DNA of 64,000 nt from a virus. Under the pieces are notes generated by a model, which worked only from the letters and a program-made list of their open reading frames with translations, was not told the DNA's origin and ran no database searches. A program made the translations under genes and the position numbers. The DNA lies in IMG/VR virus record IMGVR_UViG_3300029955_000004, positions 61,142 to 125,141 of that record; one strand, given 5' to 3'. Below, piece by piece: positions 8,527-18,631 of the stretch. How positions within the stretch are numbered: position 1 is the first letter of the stretch; every line of letters begins with the position of its first letter.

Positions 8527-9720
8527 ATGGGGTCTGATAGAGATTCTATTATTGAAGATATGAATGTTATTGAACTATTATCTGCACATGGATATTTTGA
8601 TGAGAATAGTCCTGAAGTAATACGCGAAACTAGAAATGGATATTTTTCTCTTGACAGTTATACGAACGGTCATACAAGAGGAATTTGTAAGGAGCAATAT
8701 ATTACAAATAATACTAATGAACCACTATATGTTATTGATCATAATAATAACAAGTATGAGATCCTTCCATCGAAATCTTCTGGTGTAGATTATCGTGGAT
8801 CACTAGATGGTAGATTATCTATATTCTTTTGTCAAAAAGATTCTGATGAATCAAATAGAGAGACTAATAATAAGTTCGATTTTGAACAGATAGCTATTGA
8901 GAAACTACGAATTAAACCATACTACTGCAATAGATTAAATCTATTATTTACAACTGGTGATTTTGTAGAACATGTCAAACATCCTTTTTCAAAAGATGCA
9001 TATCAAGATACAATAAAAAGACACCATGCAATGATATTATCAAATATTGTAGATGAAAGTTCTATCAGGATATTTGCATATGATCCAAAGTGTCGTATAA
9101 AGAATTTATATATTGAAATGGGATCTAATATTGTAACTGTTCCAGTTTTGCATACGCAAAGTGGAACCGATGCATATGTTGTTATTCAATATCTACAAGA
9201 AAATAAAACATATGACACACATACATGTTCATTAGAAAAAGCATTTGAAAAAGCAGATTCTCTTATTTCAATTAATGGATTGACATTCAGTGTTTGTAAG
9301 AGTATATTATCTCATCACTTAGAATTTAAACGTAAAAGAATGACTCCTAACATAGATGAAAAAGTCATCAATGATGGAGATTTTATTCAGACAAAATACA
9401 TCGATAGATATGTTAATAAAATTATTGATGAAAAAGATACAGAAATAAATATTCTAAGGAAAGAACTAGAAGATGCAAAAATAAATTATAAGAAATTAAC
9501 TGATGGTTCTTATATAGAAAAGAAATCAGAGGTTGTATTATCTCAAATTGAAATAGAGAAAATGAAAGTAACAGAATCTATTGCTAAACACGGTAGTCAA
9601 CTACATACTGATAGATTAAGTTTTGGTAAAGATATTGTCGGGTTTATAGGATCTTTATTCAAAGCAATCGCAGTAATCATTCCTGCGGTTTATGGTATTT
9701 ATAAATTCTTTAAAACATAA
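8527..9720 (+). CDS. Unknown protein with coiled coil and C-terminal membrane anchor
   Basis: A 397-residue protein I do not recognise. Residues ~85-290 look globular. Residues ~295-350 are Lys/Glu-rich and likely coiled coil. Residues ~372-394 (DIVGFIGSLFKAIAVIIPAVYGIY) are a strong C-terminal membrane segment, so the protein is probably tail-anchored with its body in the cytoplasm. An early-type promoter lies 47 bases upstream. No convincing terminator separates it from the next gene. Confidence 0.7.
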   Translation: MGSDRDSIIEDMNVIELLSAHGYFDENSPEVIRETRNGYFSLDSYTNGHTRGICKEQYITNNTNEPLYVIDHNNNKYEILPSKSSGVDYRGSLDGRLSIFFCQKDSDESNRETNNKFDFEQIAIEKLRIKPYYCNRLNLLFTTGDFVEHVKHPFSKDAYQDTIKRHHAMILSNIVDESSIRIFAYDPKCRIKNLYIEMGSNIVTVPVLHTQSGTDAYVVIQYLQENKTYDTHTCSLEKAFEKADSLISINGLTFSVCKSILSHHLEFKRKRMTPNIDEKVINDGDFIQTKYIDRYVNKIIDEKDTEINILRKELEDAKINYKKLTDGSYIEKKSEVVLSQIEIEKMKVTESIAKHGSQLHTDRLSFGKDIVGFIGSLFKAIAVIIPAVYGIYKFFKT

Positions 9721-9758
9721 TATTAATAACCAAACGATCACAATAGGGGACGTGAGTT

Positions 9759-11306
9759 ATGGTTGATACGAATGTACTAAGAAGTATTCACGAAAATACC
9801 CCTAAGTATAATAGACATACTCTTATTGATTATATGAAAAATGAATTAGATCGCGCTCCTGAGTTTGTTGGTGCTATTTTAAATGAAGGCGTTAAAATGT
9901 TTAATGGTGTTATTACATATGTCGGTCATAGAGTTCTTCCCCCTGAAGATAGAGCTAATTTTGAATTAGCTGTTTATAAAGGATGTTCTGTTCATACATC
10001 AGAACTCATTTTAACTGAATATATTTTCGAATATGATGGTAAGAAATTTCAGTCCCACTTCTATCTTCCTTATCTTAGAAATAATGTTATCACGATTATG
10101 GATACTATGCATGTTGTTCAAAAACCTATTACAGAACAAGTGTTTAGTAAAACCGCTACTGGTGTTACTGTAAAGACTATTCGTCAACCTATTCCATTTC
10201 ATCGAAACAGCACCTTTGATGTACGATCAATATGTGGTCGTTATGCTTCAGTCGACTATATCACAACACTGAAGATACATCAAAATCCTACAAGAAGTAA
10301 AGAAAAGAAAAAAACTTATGCGACTTGTTTACACTATCTTTTATGTAAATATGGTATCGTTGAAACATTGAATAGATTTGGTCTTACTTCTGAAGATATT
10401 AGTATTGTCGAAAGAGTCAATAATGATGAAGATATATATTACTATTTTGAAGCAAAGCAGCATATTAAGAAAATTCCTATGAATTTATATTTAAAGGTTA
10501 AACAACATGTTCTCTTATCTAATAAAACAAATCTAAAGATCGTTGCTAATCTTTTATATATTTTAACCCCATTTACTAAATACAAAGTTGAAGATATTTA
10601 TGATCCTGAAAAAACTGCATTTAGAATCATGTTAGGTAAGATTATTCATGGTGATACTATTACCGAAGCGTCTAGTAAAAATAGGATTGATAATCATATT
10701 CGTAGTGTTGATAATGCATTAGATCTTATTACTATGTATCGATTGAATGCATATGGCTATAATGTTAAAGATATCTATGATTTTCTACAAGCAGTATTTT
10801 CAAATATAGATACAATTATTTTAGAATCTAGTTATACTGATCTTTTCAAGATGAGAATCAATATCGTTGAAACAATATTAGTAGATACTATTTGTAAGAG
10901 TGTTTTTGGTCGTTGGTATTATGAAGAAACAAATCCTAGTCGGTTGAATGAACAAGAAGTTAAACGTATTTTAAAGTTCGATCCTATGCTTATTCGTAAT
11001 CTTAGTTCGAATCGTATTGTTCAAAAGAGTCCTCAGATTTATGGCGACAACCAGCTTATTCCCTGTTTATGTCAAAAGACGAGACAATCGAGTATTTCAC
11101 AATCTGGTAAAGTTTTGAAATCTGCTGATCATAGATTTAACCCATCTGCTGCCGCTGTTGAAACAATTTATGTATTTAATAAAAGTAATCCTGGTGCTGG
11201 TGGTATCATAAATCCATACTTAGAAATAGATAATAATGGTACTATCATTAAACCTGCATATTCTGCTGAACTTGACAGTATGAAGAAATTTATTCCTAAT
11301 AACTAA
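9759..11306 (+). CDS. Large unknown protein, probably abundant
   Basis: A 515-residue protein without a motif I can name. It has mixed alpha/beta character, no membrane segment, and a Gly/Pro-containing C-terminal region (NPGAGGIINPYLEID near residue 477). ATG 9759 follows AGGGGACG. It lies 33 bases before the equally large 11340 gene, which begins with a similar AGGGGACA leader, so the two are probably co-transcribed. No early motif precedes it; the TATATTAC at 10435-10442 is inside its coding sequence. Confidence 0.72.
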   Translation: MVDTNVLRSIHENTPKYNRHTLIDYMKNELDRAPEFVGAILNEGVKMFNGVITYVGHRVLPPEDRANFELAVYKGCSVHTSELILTEYIFEYDGKKFQSHFYLPYLRNNVITIMDTMHVVQKPITEQVFSKTATGVTVKTIRQPIPFHRNSTFDVRSICGRYASVDYITTLKIHQNPTRSKEKKKTYATCLHYLLCKYGIVETLNRFGLTSEDISIVERVNNDEDIYYYFEAKQHIKKIPMNLYLKVKQHVLLSNKTNLKIVANLLYILTPFTKYKVEDIYDPEKTAFRIMLGKIIHGDTITEASSKNRIDNHIRSVDNALDLITMYRLNAYGYNVKDIYDFLQAVFSNIDTIILESSYTDLFKMRINIVETILVDTICKSVFGRWYYEETNPSRLNEQEVKRILKFDPMLIRNLSSNRIVQKSPQIYGDNQLIPCLCQKTRQSSISQSGKVLKSADHRFNPSAAAVETIYVFNKSNPGAGGIINPYLEIDNNGTIIKPAYSAELDSMKKFIPNN

Positions 11307-11339
11307 AATAACAATCAGTCAAAACAAGGGGACATTCTG

Positions 11340-12974
11340 ATGGTTAGTTTCGGTAATGGCGGTGGCTTTGGTCAAAATAATAATAATAATAATAATAACA
11401 ATATGAATAATGTGATCAATGCTTCTATTAATCTTTGTCAAGATATATTAGAAAATAAAATGAATTATGAAAATAACGAAGAACGTATTGTTGCTAAAAC
11501 TATCTATAATAGCATTTCTGCCAATACTATTGAGCGTACTAAGATCGGTAATGTATTTAAGAATTTTATTATCAATTGTGCTAATAATAATACTAGCGGT
11601 GTAACCAAGGATGATGTTATCAATTGGTGTAAGAAATTCATCACTGATAACTGGACTGCAATCGGCCGTGCTGTTATGGAAAAATCCAATAGTAATAATA
11701 GTTTTGGTGGTGGTGGTAATTCCTTTGGTAATAGCGGCGGTAGTAGTTGGGGCGGAGGAAGCAATAACAGCTCTTCTTCCAATTTCGGCGAACGCGCTTC
11801 GATGAACGATCTCATCGACGGTGTTCATTCTAGTGGCTCAAAAGATACTAATAATTCTTTTAATAGCATATTCAATGACGATGACAAAGCTATTAAGAAA
11901 CAGATTATTATCGAGAATGTTAATAAGGGCGACTTTTACTCGCAGAGGGTTGTTATGACTCAAACGGAACCGAAGATCGATATATTCTCTGGTTGTAATT
12001 TCTTCAAAGTAGAACAATATTCCAAAAACAATGATATGTTTAATGATGGTAAGACCGTACATACTTTTGTTGTTGATTATGTTCGTTCTGAGATGAGCGA
12101 TCTTCAGATCTACAATGATATTCGCAAACATATCAATCCTGAAGTTGTTGATGAGCATTATGCCGTTATTGTTCGTTATAATCAGTTGATGCATCTTGGT
12201 ATCGGTACGAATAGGTTCAAGACTGTTCGTGGTGTTATTCGTGATACTATTGACAATAAAGATAATTCTGTTATTGAGGTCCTTAGTGTTATTGAAAATC
12301 TTATTCACAAAGAACATCGTATTTTTGAACGATTGATCATTGATCATGTTAACTTCTTACTGAAGAATAATCTTATTTCTTATCGTAAGAATACTTCTAT
12401 TGTCCTGAAGACTATTGATGATATTAAAGAATATTTGGAAAATCCTCCTAAGGTTCTTGCTGATAACATTAGAAGCTTCCCCACAGCATTTAAGAATATT
12501 GTTAACCGTGCTATTCAATATGTATTTATCGAAAGCTGTGTTGTTGATATCGATGATAATAATTTCGGTGATGTTATCAAATCTCAGGCTGTTAAGTTTG
12601 TTGATGAACATGGTCGCACCGAATATGATTATGGTACGTATATCAACGATCCTGATCGTATCAAATCGATTATGAATTCTATGGTTGAAAACGATACTGT
12701 TCTTCGTTTACCGAAAACTATTATTTATACCAATATCATTACCGAAGATGCTCTTACTGAAATTGGAAATGATGTTCGTGTTTATGTTCAAGAGTGGAAT
12801 AATCCTAAGATGAATTTTGTTAGATATACTTGCGACCTCACCATCAATGATGGTGGTCTTGATAATGTTATTTATTTTGTCAGCCCTCAGGATAGTGACA
12901 AGGTTGGTAAAGCCAATATCGGGACTACTTATAAAACTAGTAGCGAAGACAATATCTATATCGTTCTTTATTAA
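11340..12974 (+). CDS. Large unknown protein with Asn- and Gly/Ser-rich low-complexity segments
   Basis: A 544-residue protein. Residues ~6-22 are Gly/Phe then a run of nine Asn; residues ~118-150 are a second low-complexity stretch of Gly, Ser, Asn and Phe. Between and after them are ordered regions without a recognised motif. Such tails are common in single-strand DNA-binding and condensate-forming proteins, but I see no OB-fold signature, so this is only a suggestion. Codon choice is more biased (GTT, GGT, CGT) than in neighbours, which suggests high expression. It closes the 9759-12974 pair. Confidence 0.75.
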   Translation: MVSFGNGGGFGQNNNNNNNNNMNNVINASINLCQDILENKMNYENNEERIVAKTIYNSISANTIERTKIGNVFKNFIINCANNNTSGVTKDDVINWCKKFITDNWTAIGRAVMEKSNSNNSFGGGGNSFGNSGGSSWGGGSNNSSSSNFGERASMNDLIDGVHSSGSKDTNNSFNSIFNDDDKAIKKQIIIENVNKGDFYSQRVVMTQTEPKIDIFSGCNFFKVEQYSKNNDMFNDGKTVHTFVVDYVRSEMSDLQIYNDIRKHINPEVVDEHYAVIVRYNQLMHLGIGTNRFKTVRGVIRDTIDNKDNSVIEVLSVIENLIHKEHRIFERLIIDHVNFLLKNNLISYRKNTSIVLKTIDDIKEYLENPPKVLADNIRSFPTAFKNIVNRAIQYVFIESCVVDIDDNNFGDVIKSQAVKFVDEHGRTEYDYGTYINDPDRIKSIMNSMVENDTVLRLPKTIIYTNIITEDALTEIGNDVRVYVQEWNNPKMNFVRYTCDLTINDGGLDNVIYFVSPQDSDKVGKANIGTTYKTSSEDNIYIVLY

Positions 12975-12988
12975 TTTGCGATATGTCA

Positions 12989-13020
12989 CATAACAGGATG
13001 GCCAAGGCCATCCTGTTATG
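12989..13020 (+). terminator. Hairpin between convergent genes
   Basis: Perfect 15-bp stem (12989-13003 with 13006-13020), loop AA, followed by TATATTTTTTT on the + strand. It separates the + strand block from the - strand block that ends at 13035. Confidence 0.88.
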
Positions 13021-13034
13021 GACTTTATATTTTT

Positions 13035-13865
13035 TTAAACCAATAAGACTCTACCTGAAACAAGATTAAATGATTTAATAATATTTTTTGTTGAAGATGA
13101 CATATCATCACCACACCAAGTAATTGTATTATTTAACTGAGTATACATTGACTCTGTATAAGTAAGAGAAGCATTACCGTATGTAGTTACACTAACACTC
13201 TGGTCAACACCGGAGAATAAACCAAGCTCTGAAACAGACGCAGCATAAGCCAAATCACCATAAATAGCAGTAATATATTCCAATAACTCATTATCATTAA
13301 TCGTCAATGTCATAGTCGTCTGTGCATTAACTTCTGTTGTTGTAGAAGCATTACCAGATGAAGTAGGAACAGTTCTCGTAGGTGTAAGATTACTATAATC
13401 AATAACATAAGGATTCTGAAGACCAGTGGTAGCATCTGTTTCAACAAGAGAAATACCCCCAGACATAGTTGCTGTCTTTAACCAGTATGCATAGTAATTA
13501 GAAGAACCAACTTGAACTAAAGATCTAATTCTATAATTAGACATTTCCGCAGCGGTAAGATCAGACTCAGTAGGAACAAATCTAAAAGGAATTGGAATAG
13601 AAAGACCCATATCTGATGGAAGAGGCTGATACGGTCTACGAATATTTGTAGAATCTGCATTATAACATCCATTAATACCAACACCAAAATACTGAAGACC
13701 AGGAATAGTAGCAGGAATAGCAGCAGGGAAAATATTATAAAGGTTATTTAATGTTGTACCAGTATCATAATCGAGTCCTGATCCCGTAGTACAGGCCAAT
13801 TCTCGTTTAGCACCAAGAACAGTTGTAACACTATAACGAACAGCATTGGGAGTCGTTGATGTCAT
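13035..13865 (-). CDS. Probable virion structural protein
   Basis: A 276-residue protein rich in Ser, Thr, Gly and Tyr with alternating beta-type patterns, typical of phage structural proteins. No specific family recognised. It lies three bases downstream of the 728-residue gene at 13869-16055 on the same strand, so the two form a transcriptional unit facing away from the portal gene. A tail or neck role is a guess from position only. Confidence 0.7.
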   Translation of the reverse strand: MTSTTPNAVRYSVTTVLGAKRELACTTGSGLDYDTGTTLNNLYNIFPAAIPATIPGLQYFGVGINGCYNADSTNIRRPYQPLPSDMGLSIPIPFRFVPTESDLTAAEMSNYRIRSLVQVGSSNYYAYWLKTATMSGGISLVETDATTGLQNPYVIDYSNLTPTRTVPTSSGNASTTTEVNAQTTMTLTINDNELLEYITAIYGDLAYAASVSELGLFSGVDQSVSVTTYGNASLTYTESMYTQLNNTITWCGDDMSSSTKNIIKSFNLVSGRVLLV

Positions 13866-13868
13866 TTT

Positions 13869-16055
13869 CTAAAATGTTCCTTCTTTGTCAATGAAAACAA
13901 TACGCATCCCCATTGATACATATTGTGTTGTTTCTGTTGTTTGAGTACTTTCCAAAACATTTACTGTACAAATAGTATTTAAAGAAGAGTTTGTAGAATG
14001 TTCTTCGGTTAGTTTCATTGTTGATATGTTTTTTAATGTTATAGAATCCTCATAAGATGGAAACTCTATGATATTAACGTTACATTCACTTAAAGAATCA
14101 CTATCTTTATGAATTTCTTCAGTTTGTATAATATCATAAATATTGTTATTTAATTCATAGGATGCTGTAGATTTTGTAGATTCGTCTGTATTTACAATAG
14201 ACATAAATAGCCAATCTATTTCTTCATCATTATTATCTAAGAACTGAACATTATAGCTACAGAATTTGATAAATATATTTTTTAATGCAGCATATAAATC
14301 TGTATCATAAATCAAAGGATTTGCGTTAGATCCTAAGAGTGAAGATTCGGATATTGGTAATGCTGCTGATAGTAAGGAATTTATAAATCTGGCATACGAA
14401 TCTTGTAGTGTAGTTGTGTTTAATTCTATCGAATTAATGATATCATCTAAATTAGCGATAGATGCTAGATATGAACTATAATTCTCATATGTCGTAAGAT
14501 CGAGTGACAAAATCTCATTAACCAAAACATTAGAATATATATATTTCTGTATTTTATCTGTAACATAATCACTATTATTTCTAGAAGTTCTAATATCATC
14601 TAACATTGTAGAAAATATAGTATTCATTGAATTTGCAAATGTTGCCGGATCTTGTGTTGTTGTATACTTTATATTTTCACAATTAGAAACATCATAAAAG
14701 TTTTTAATGATATATGTTATTCCATTTAAATCATACGTAGTTGGTAATGTACCAATATCTGATGTATATGCTGTATCGCATGAATAATATTTTGGAATAT
14801 CTATTGGTGTTAATCCTATTAATCTAGACATACAGTAATGTATAAGAAGAATGATATCGTTTTGATTACATTCTATTGTTATTCCAGTCGTTGTTTCTGT
14901 AATAGCAACGCTAGCAAATTTATATATACCGTTTGAGATAGCATATATTAAAGTATCCATTGTAAATCTAGCAACCAAATATTGATACTTAGTATCCTGA
15001 TTAACTTTTTCTAAAATAAGAAGTTTTGTAGGATATTCATTTACTGTAGTCAATGCTAATTCTTTTGTTATCTTGGTGTTATTATCTGAACTATCATCTA
15101 TTTCAGTTTTTGCAGTATACAAAATATCTGTCATCTCAGTAATAGTCTTTGGTTCAATTTGTGTTATATTTGCAGAAAAATTAGTTGGAATAATAGTAGA
15201 TGTAACCATAGGTGTCCACAATAAGCTATCGGATACTTGTTGATTGATATTAAAACCAACACAACCTATATTCAAAGCAGCCAATAAGTTATCAATAAGT
15301 AGAATAAGATTAGATTGTTTTCCTGCATTTCTATTTAAATAATCCATATTTAAATATAAGAATAGTTCCTGTTTTCTCGATAACAAATTACTATAATCAG
15401 GAATATTATTCGATAATAATTCTGACCAAATATGATAACTATGAGCTCTTTCAGTATTTAAATTCTGATATCGCACTGCGTGTATTCTTGTAAACAAATT
15501 CTGCCACAATAAACCCCAAAAAGAAATGTCATAATACGGTTCATATCTAAAGAATTTAAAATACCATTTATTAACTGCATAATCTATCAGAGATTTCAAA
15601 CTAATTATAATACTATCTAATTCTGTTGTTTCTAAAAAGTTTAATGCATCATAATTTAAAATAGTAAAATCTGGAGCAGTTATTGCAGTAGAGATATCTA
15701 CAGGATAAACGATACCTTGAATAACATCTAATTGTTCTGGATATGTTTCGCATAAATTTATAAAATATGTTGTTCCTGGTATATATCTTTCTTTTGTTAC
15801 TGGATGATTTTTAAGGTTGTTTACTGTAAAATCTATAGTTTCTTGTGTGTCTAGAGAAATTATTTCCATAATAGTATCAGTAGAATGATATTGACCGGAT
15901 AAATTTAAATAATATTTCCAGGTAGATTCATCTGCACTTATGGTAGAAGATAACTCTATTTCTGAATTCTGTAAAGTTGCAATTGGAGTAAATTTAATGA
16001 CTAGACTCTTTAAGAAATTTATAACTTGTTCATCATATTCCTGAAGCGTTATCAT
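13869..16055 (-). CDS. Large probable virion protein
   Basis: A 728-residue protein, Ile/Thr/Asn-rich, with no catalytic motif or membrane span that I can identify. The N-terminal ~20 residues (EYDEQVINFLKSLVIKF) form a likely amphipathic helix. It is divergent from the portal gene, 72 bases away, and is followed after three bases by the 276-residue gene. Size and setting suggest a baseplate, tail or neck protein. Confidence 0.7.
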   Translation of the reverse strand: MITLQEYDEQVINFLKSLVIKFTPIATLQNSEIELSSTISADESTWKYYLNLSGQYHSTDTIMEIISLDTQETIDFTVNNLKNHPVTKERYIPGTTYFINLCETYPEQLDVIQGIVYPVDISTAITAPDFTILNYDALNFLETTELDSIIISLKSLIDYAVNKWYFKFFRYEPYYDISFWGLLWQNLFTRIHAVRYQNLNTERAHSYHIWSELLSNNIPDYSNLLSRKQELFLYLNMDYLNRNAGKQSNLILLIDNLLAALNIGCVGFNINQQVSDSLLWTPMVTSTIIPTNFSANITQIEPKTITEMTDILYTAKTEIDDSSDNNTKITKELALTTVNEYPTKLLILEKVNQDTKYQYLVARFTMDTLIYAISNGIYKFASVAITETTTGITIECNQNDIILLIHYCMSRLIGLTPIDIPKYYSCDTAYTSDIGTLPTTYDLNGITYIIKNFYDVSNCENIKYTTTQDPATFANSMNTIFSTMLDDIRTSRNNSDYVTDKIQKYIYSNVLVNEILSLDLTTYENYSSYLASIANLDDIINSIELNTTTLQDSYARFINSLLSAALPISESSLLGSNANPLIYDTDLYAALKNIFIKFCSYNVQFLDNNDEEIDWLFMSIVNTDESTKSTASYELNNNIYDIIQTEEIHKDSDSLSECNVNIIEFPSYEDSITLKNISTMKLTEEHSTNSSLNTICTVNVLESTQTTETTQYVSMGMRIVFIDKEGTF

Positions 16056-16127
16056 TTATGGTTCTTCTCCTTTTTACATAGAGAGATCATATCATAAGTA
16101 GTCATTTTTACAAAAGGAAATATTCTG

Positions 16128-18575
16128 ATGACACTTAAAGACAGACTTATGAGTACTCTTAGTATTTTTATAAAAGATAAACAATATACTGAACCATCTC
16201 TAGATATTAATTTTAACCCTTCTACAAGTATTTCTAATGATCAGAGAAAAGAATTATTAAATAAGATTCAAAGATCCTCTCTGGACAATAGAGGAATAGA
16301 TCCTACATCATTCTTAAGTAATTATCTAAAACCTATTGCTTCTGAGACAGCAAACTTATCAGTTGACAACTTAGAGATTATTAGACTTGTTCCAGAAATT
16401 GGTAGAGCAATAAATGTTATTATTCCTCATATTTATGCACCCAATGATTTACAAGATAATACAATCCCTATCGTCGTTAATCATGCTAGTCTTTCCGAAC
16501 CACAGAAGAAAGCTATTGGAAAGACATTAGAAAAGTATTTTAATGAAACATTAGAATTACCAACTAAAGCAAAACATTGGACAAAACAAAGTCTTTATAT
16601 TGCTGGGTCTTCTCCCATTTGTATCATACCACTGAATGAAATTGATACTCTCATAAACGATAGTAACAATATCGTTCCTGGTACAGAATCATATAATGAA
16701 CACTTTAAAAAATTAAATAATAGTATTTTTAAAGATGCCAATATGTTTTATGAAAACAGGACTGAAGAATCTGTAGCTACAGAAACATTAGCTATGGAAA
16801 ATCTTTATACTGGAATTTCATCTTTAGAATATGGTTATGATGAAAATATAAATAAAAAAATACAATTTTCTCAGAATAAAAACAAAGAATTTGCCACATT
16901 TGCTATGGAAGCATTAGGAGAAAATGCATTCGGATTAACTGATAATATTGATATTCTAAAAATGCCAGAAGCCACAACGAAAGCTGGTAATAATAAAGTT
17001 AAACAACATGTTGCATTGCGATATAAAACAACAGCTACTACATTCTTGGGGAATGGTGAAAAGGGTAAAAAGAATAAAGGTCATCCTGTTTATATAGAAC
17101 TTCCTCCAGAAAGTGTTGTTCCTATTTATGTTCCAGGTTCACCTAAAAACCACATTGGATATCTTGTTCTTTTGGGAGATTATGGTTCTCCTATTAACCT
17201 AACTGAATCTGTTAAAGATGTTACTTATTCAACATCTAAACGAGTTAATTATGATACACTCTATAAAACATTCGGTTATAATGGAATTAAAGATCCTACC
17301 CAACAGTATTTAATGATGCAGACTCTATATGGACAACTTATTAATGCTCATGTTTCTGGAAAGTTAGAAAAGGTTGGATATAAAGATGTAGAATTTGGAA
17401 ATATAGAAAATATTTACAAACACATGTTTACTAGATTCTTAGCATCAAGAAGATCAAACATATTATTTGTACCGAAAGAATTTATGATTTATCATCATTA
17501 TGATCTAAATGCAGATGGTACTGGTAGATCTAAATTAGAAGATATTAAATTTATATTGTCTTTAAAAATGACTATTATGATTGCCTCTGCACATTCTGCT
17601 ATTCGCTCTGCTATTGACAAACGAACAGTTGAGGTTACATTAAATAATAAGATTACGAATGTTGAAGGACATCTTAAGAAGTTAGAAAAAGCGTTTGTTC
17701 AGAAAAACATGGTTAAATTTTCAACAGATCCGTCTCAGGCTGTTAGAACTATATCGGAAAAATCATTATCTTTTAAGGCTAAAGGTATTCCTGGTCTGGG
17801 TGATTATGAAGTTACAAGTGAAGCTACACCCGATAATAGTAGTTCTGAATTTAGAGATATTTTAGAGTATTTTGATAATATTATTCAATATCACTTTGAT
17901 GTTCCCCCATCTGCTTATAATTCAATGAACGAAAACGAATTCTCTAGATCGATTGTTATGTCGAATATTTATTTTAGTAGAATTATTCAAGCTTTACAAC
18001 AACTTACAATAAAACATTTAAATAATTTTATCAGAACATATATTAGTTTTTCACAACCTCTTATTGAAGAAATTAATAAAATTATTAATATCAAAGTAGA
18101 TGGCGAAGATAAACTATCAGATGGTTCTGGCGTAGAAGATGAAAATAAAACTGAAAGTACCAAAGAAAGACTTGAAGAGATTATTAATAGTATTAGTGTT
18201 CATCTACAGGTTCCGAATGTTGGTCCTAACAAAACACAATTTGACGATCTTGATACATTCTCTGAGTCTCTTGATAAAGTACTTGATAAACTTTATAGTG
18301 TTCCTAAAGAACTTGAAGACGATCCTCTTACATTTGTTAAGTTTGTTGTTAAAGAAAAGATACTTAGAAAATATCTATCAGAACAAAATGTCATGGACTC
18401 TGATGAATTCCCAACAATCGGTGAGATCGATAAAGTTGCACTTGACGAAACTATTCATGAATGTATTAATCTTATTAATGCAATTAAAACATCAAAGCGT
18501 TTATATAAACAGAAAGCTAATAATAATAATCAAGATGATGATAATTCTGGTTTCGAAGATAGTGATAAATACTAA
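16128..18575 (+). CDS. Portal protein
   Basis: An 815-residue protein with the layout of large myovirus portal proteins: an N-terminal region (NLEIIRLVPEIGRAINVIIP, near residue 80) typical of portal wings, a central part (SVVPIYVPGSPKNHIGYLVL near residue 330), the segment FMIYHHYDLNADGTGRSKL near 455, and a long helical stem ending near 650 (FDVPPSAYNSMNENEFSRSI near 590). The C-terminal ~100 residues are charged and acidic. Portal dodecamers form the DNA entry vertex and dock the terminase. Length is close to the phiKZ portal. Assigned from pattern and neighbourhood. Confidence 0.75.
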   Translation: MTLKDRLMSTLSIFIKDKQYTEPSLDINFNPSTSISNDQRKELLNKIQRSSLDNRGIDPTSFLSNYLKPIASETANLSVDNLEIIRLVPEIGRAINVIIPHIYAPNDLQDNTIPIVVNHASLSEPQKKAIGKTLEKYFNETLELPTKAKHWTKQSLYIAGSSPICIIPLNEIDTLINDSNNIVPGTESYNEHFKKLNNSIFKDANMFYENRTEESVATETLAMENLYTGISSLEYGYDENINKKIQFSQNKNKEFATFAMEALGENAFGLTDNIDILKMPEATTKAGNNKVKQHVALRYKTTATTFLGNGEKGKKNKGHPVYIELPPESVVPIYVPGSPKNHIGYLVLLGDYGSPINLTESVKDVTYSTSKRVNYDTLYKTFGYNGIKDPTQQYLMMQTLYGQLINAHVSGKLEKVGYKDVEFGNIENIYKHMFTRFLASRRSNILFVPKEFMIYHHYDLNADGTGRSKLEDIKFILSLKMTIMIASAHSAIRSAIDKRTVEVTLNNKITNVEGHLKKLEKAFVQKNMVKFSTDPSQAVRTISEKSLSFKAKGIPGLGDYEVTSEATPDNSSSEFRDILEYFDNIIQYHFDVPPSAYNSMNENEFSRSIVMSNIYFSRIIQALQQLTIKHLNNFIRTYISFSQPLIEEINKIINIKVDGEDKLSDGSGVEDENKTESTKERLEEIINSISVHLQVPNVGPNKTQFDDLDTFSESLDKVLDKLYSVPKELEDDPLTFVKFVVKEKILRKYLSEQNVMDSDEFPTIGEIDKVALDETIHECINLINAIKTSKRLYKQKANNNNQDDDNSGFEDSDKY

Positions 18576-18584
18576 GTATAAAAC

Positions 18585-18616
18585 TGATAGGAATGGGCAA
18601 GTGCCCATTCCTATCA
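18585..18616 (+). terminator. Hairpin between convergent portal and tail tube genes
   Basis: Perfect 15-bp stem (18585-18599 with 18602-18616), two-base loop, placed between the two gene ends, so it can act on both strands. It lacks a long T-run. Confidence 0.75.
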
Positions 18617-18631
18617 TATCCGACAATTGTC

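Noticed and set aside
10435-10442. TATATTAC resembling an early promoter
   Set aside because: It lies in the middle of the 515-residue coding sequence (codons for DIYYYFE) with no gene start within range; chance match in AT-rich coding DNA.
11448-12347. Several open frames opposite or inside the 11340 gene
   Set aside because: They arise from Asn/Gly/Ser codon repeats of the real gene and lack start signals.
11340-12974. Candidate chimallin (nucleus shell) protein
   Set aside because: Size is roughly right, but I see no chimallin-specific sequence and no early promoter in front, so the shell gene is assumed to lie outside the window.
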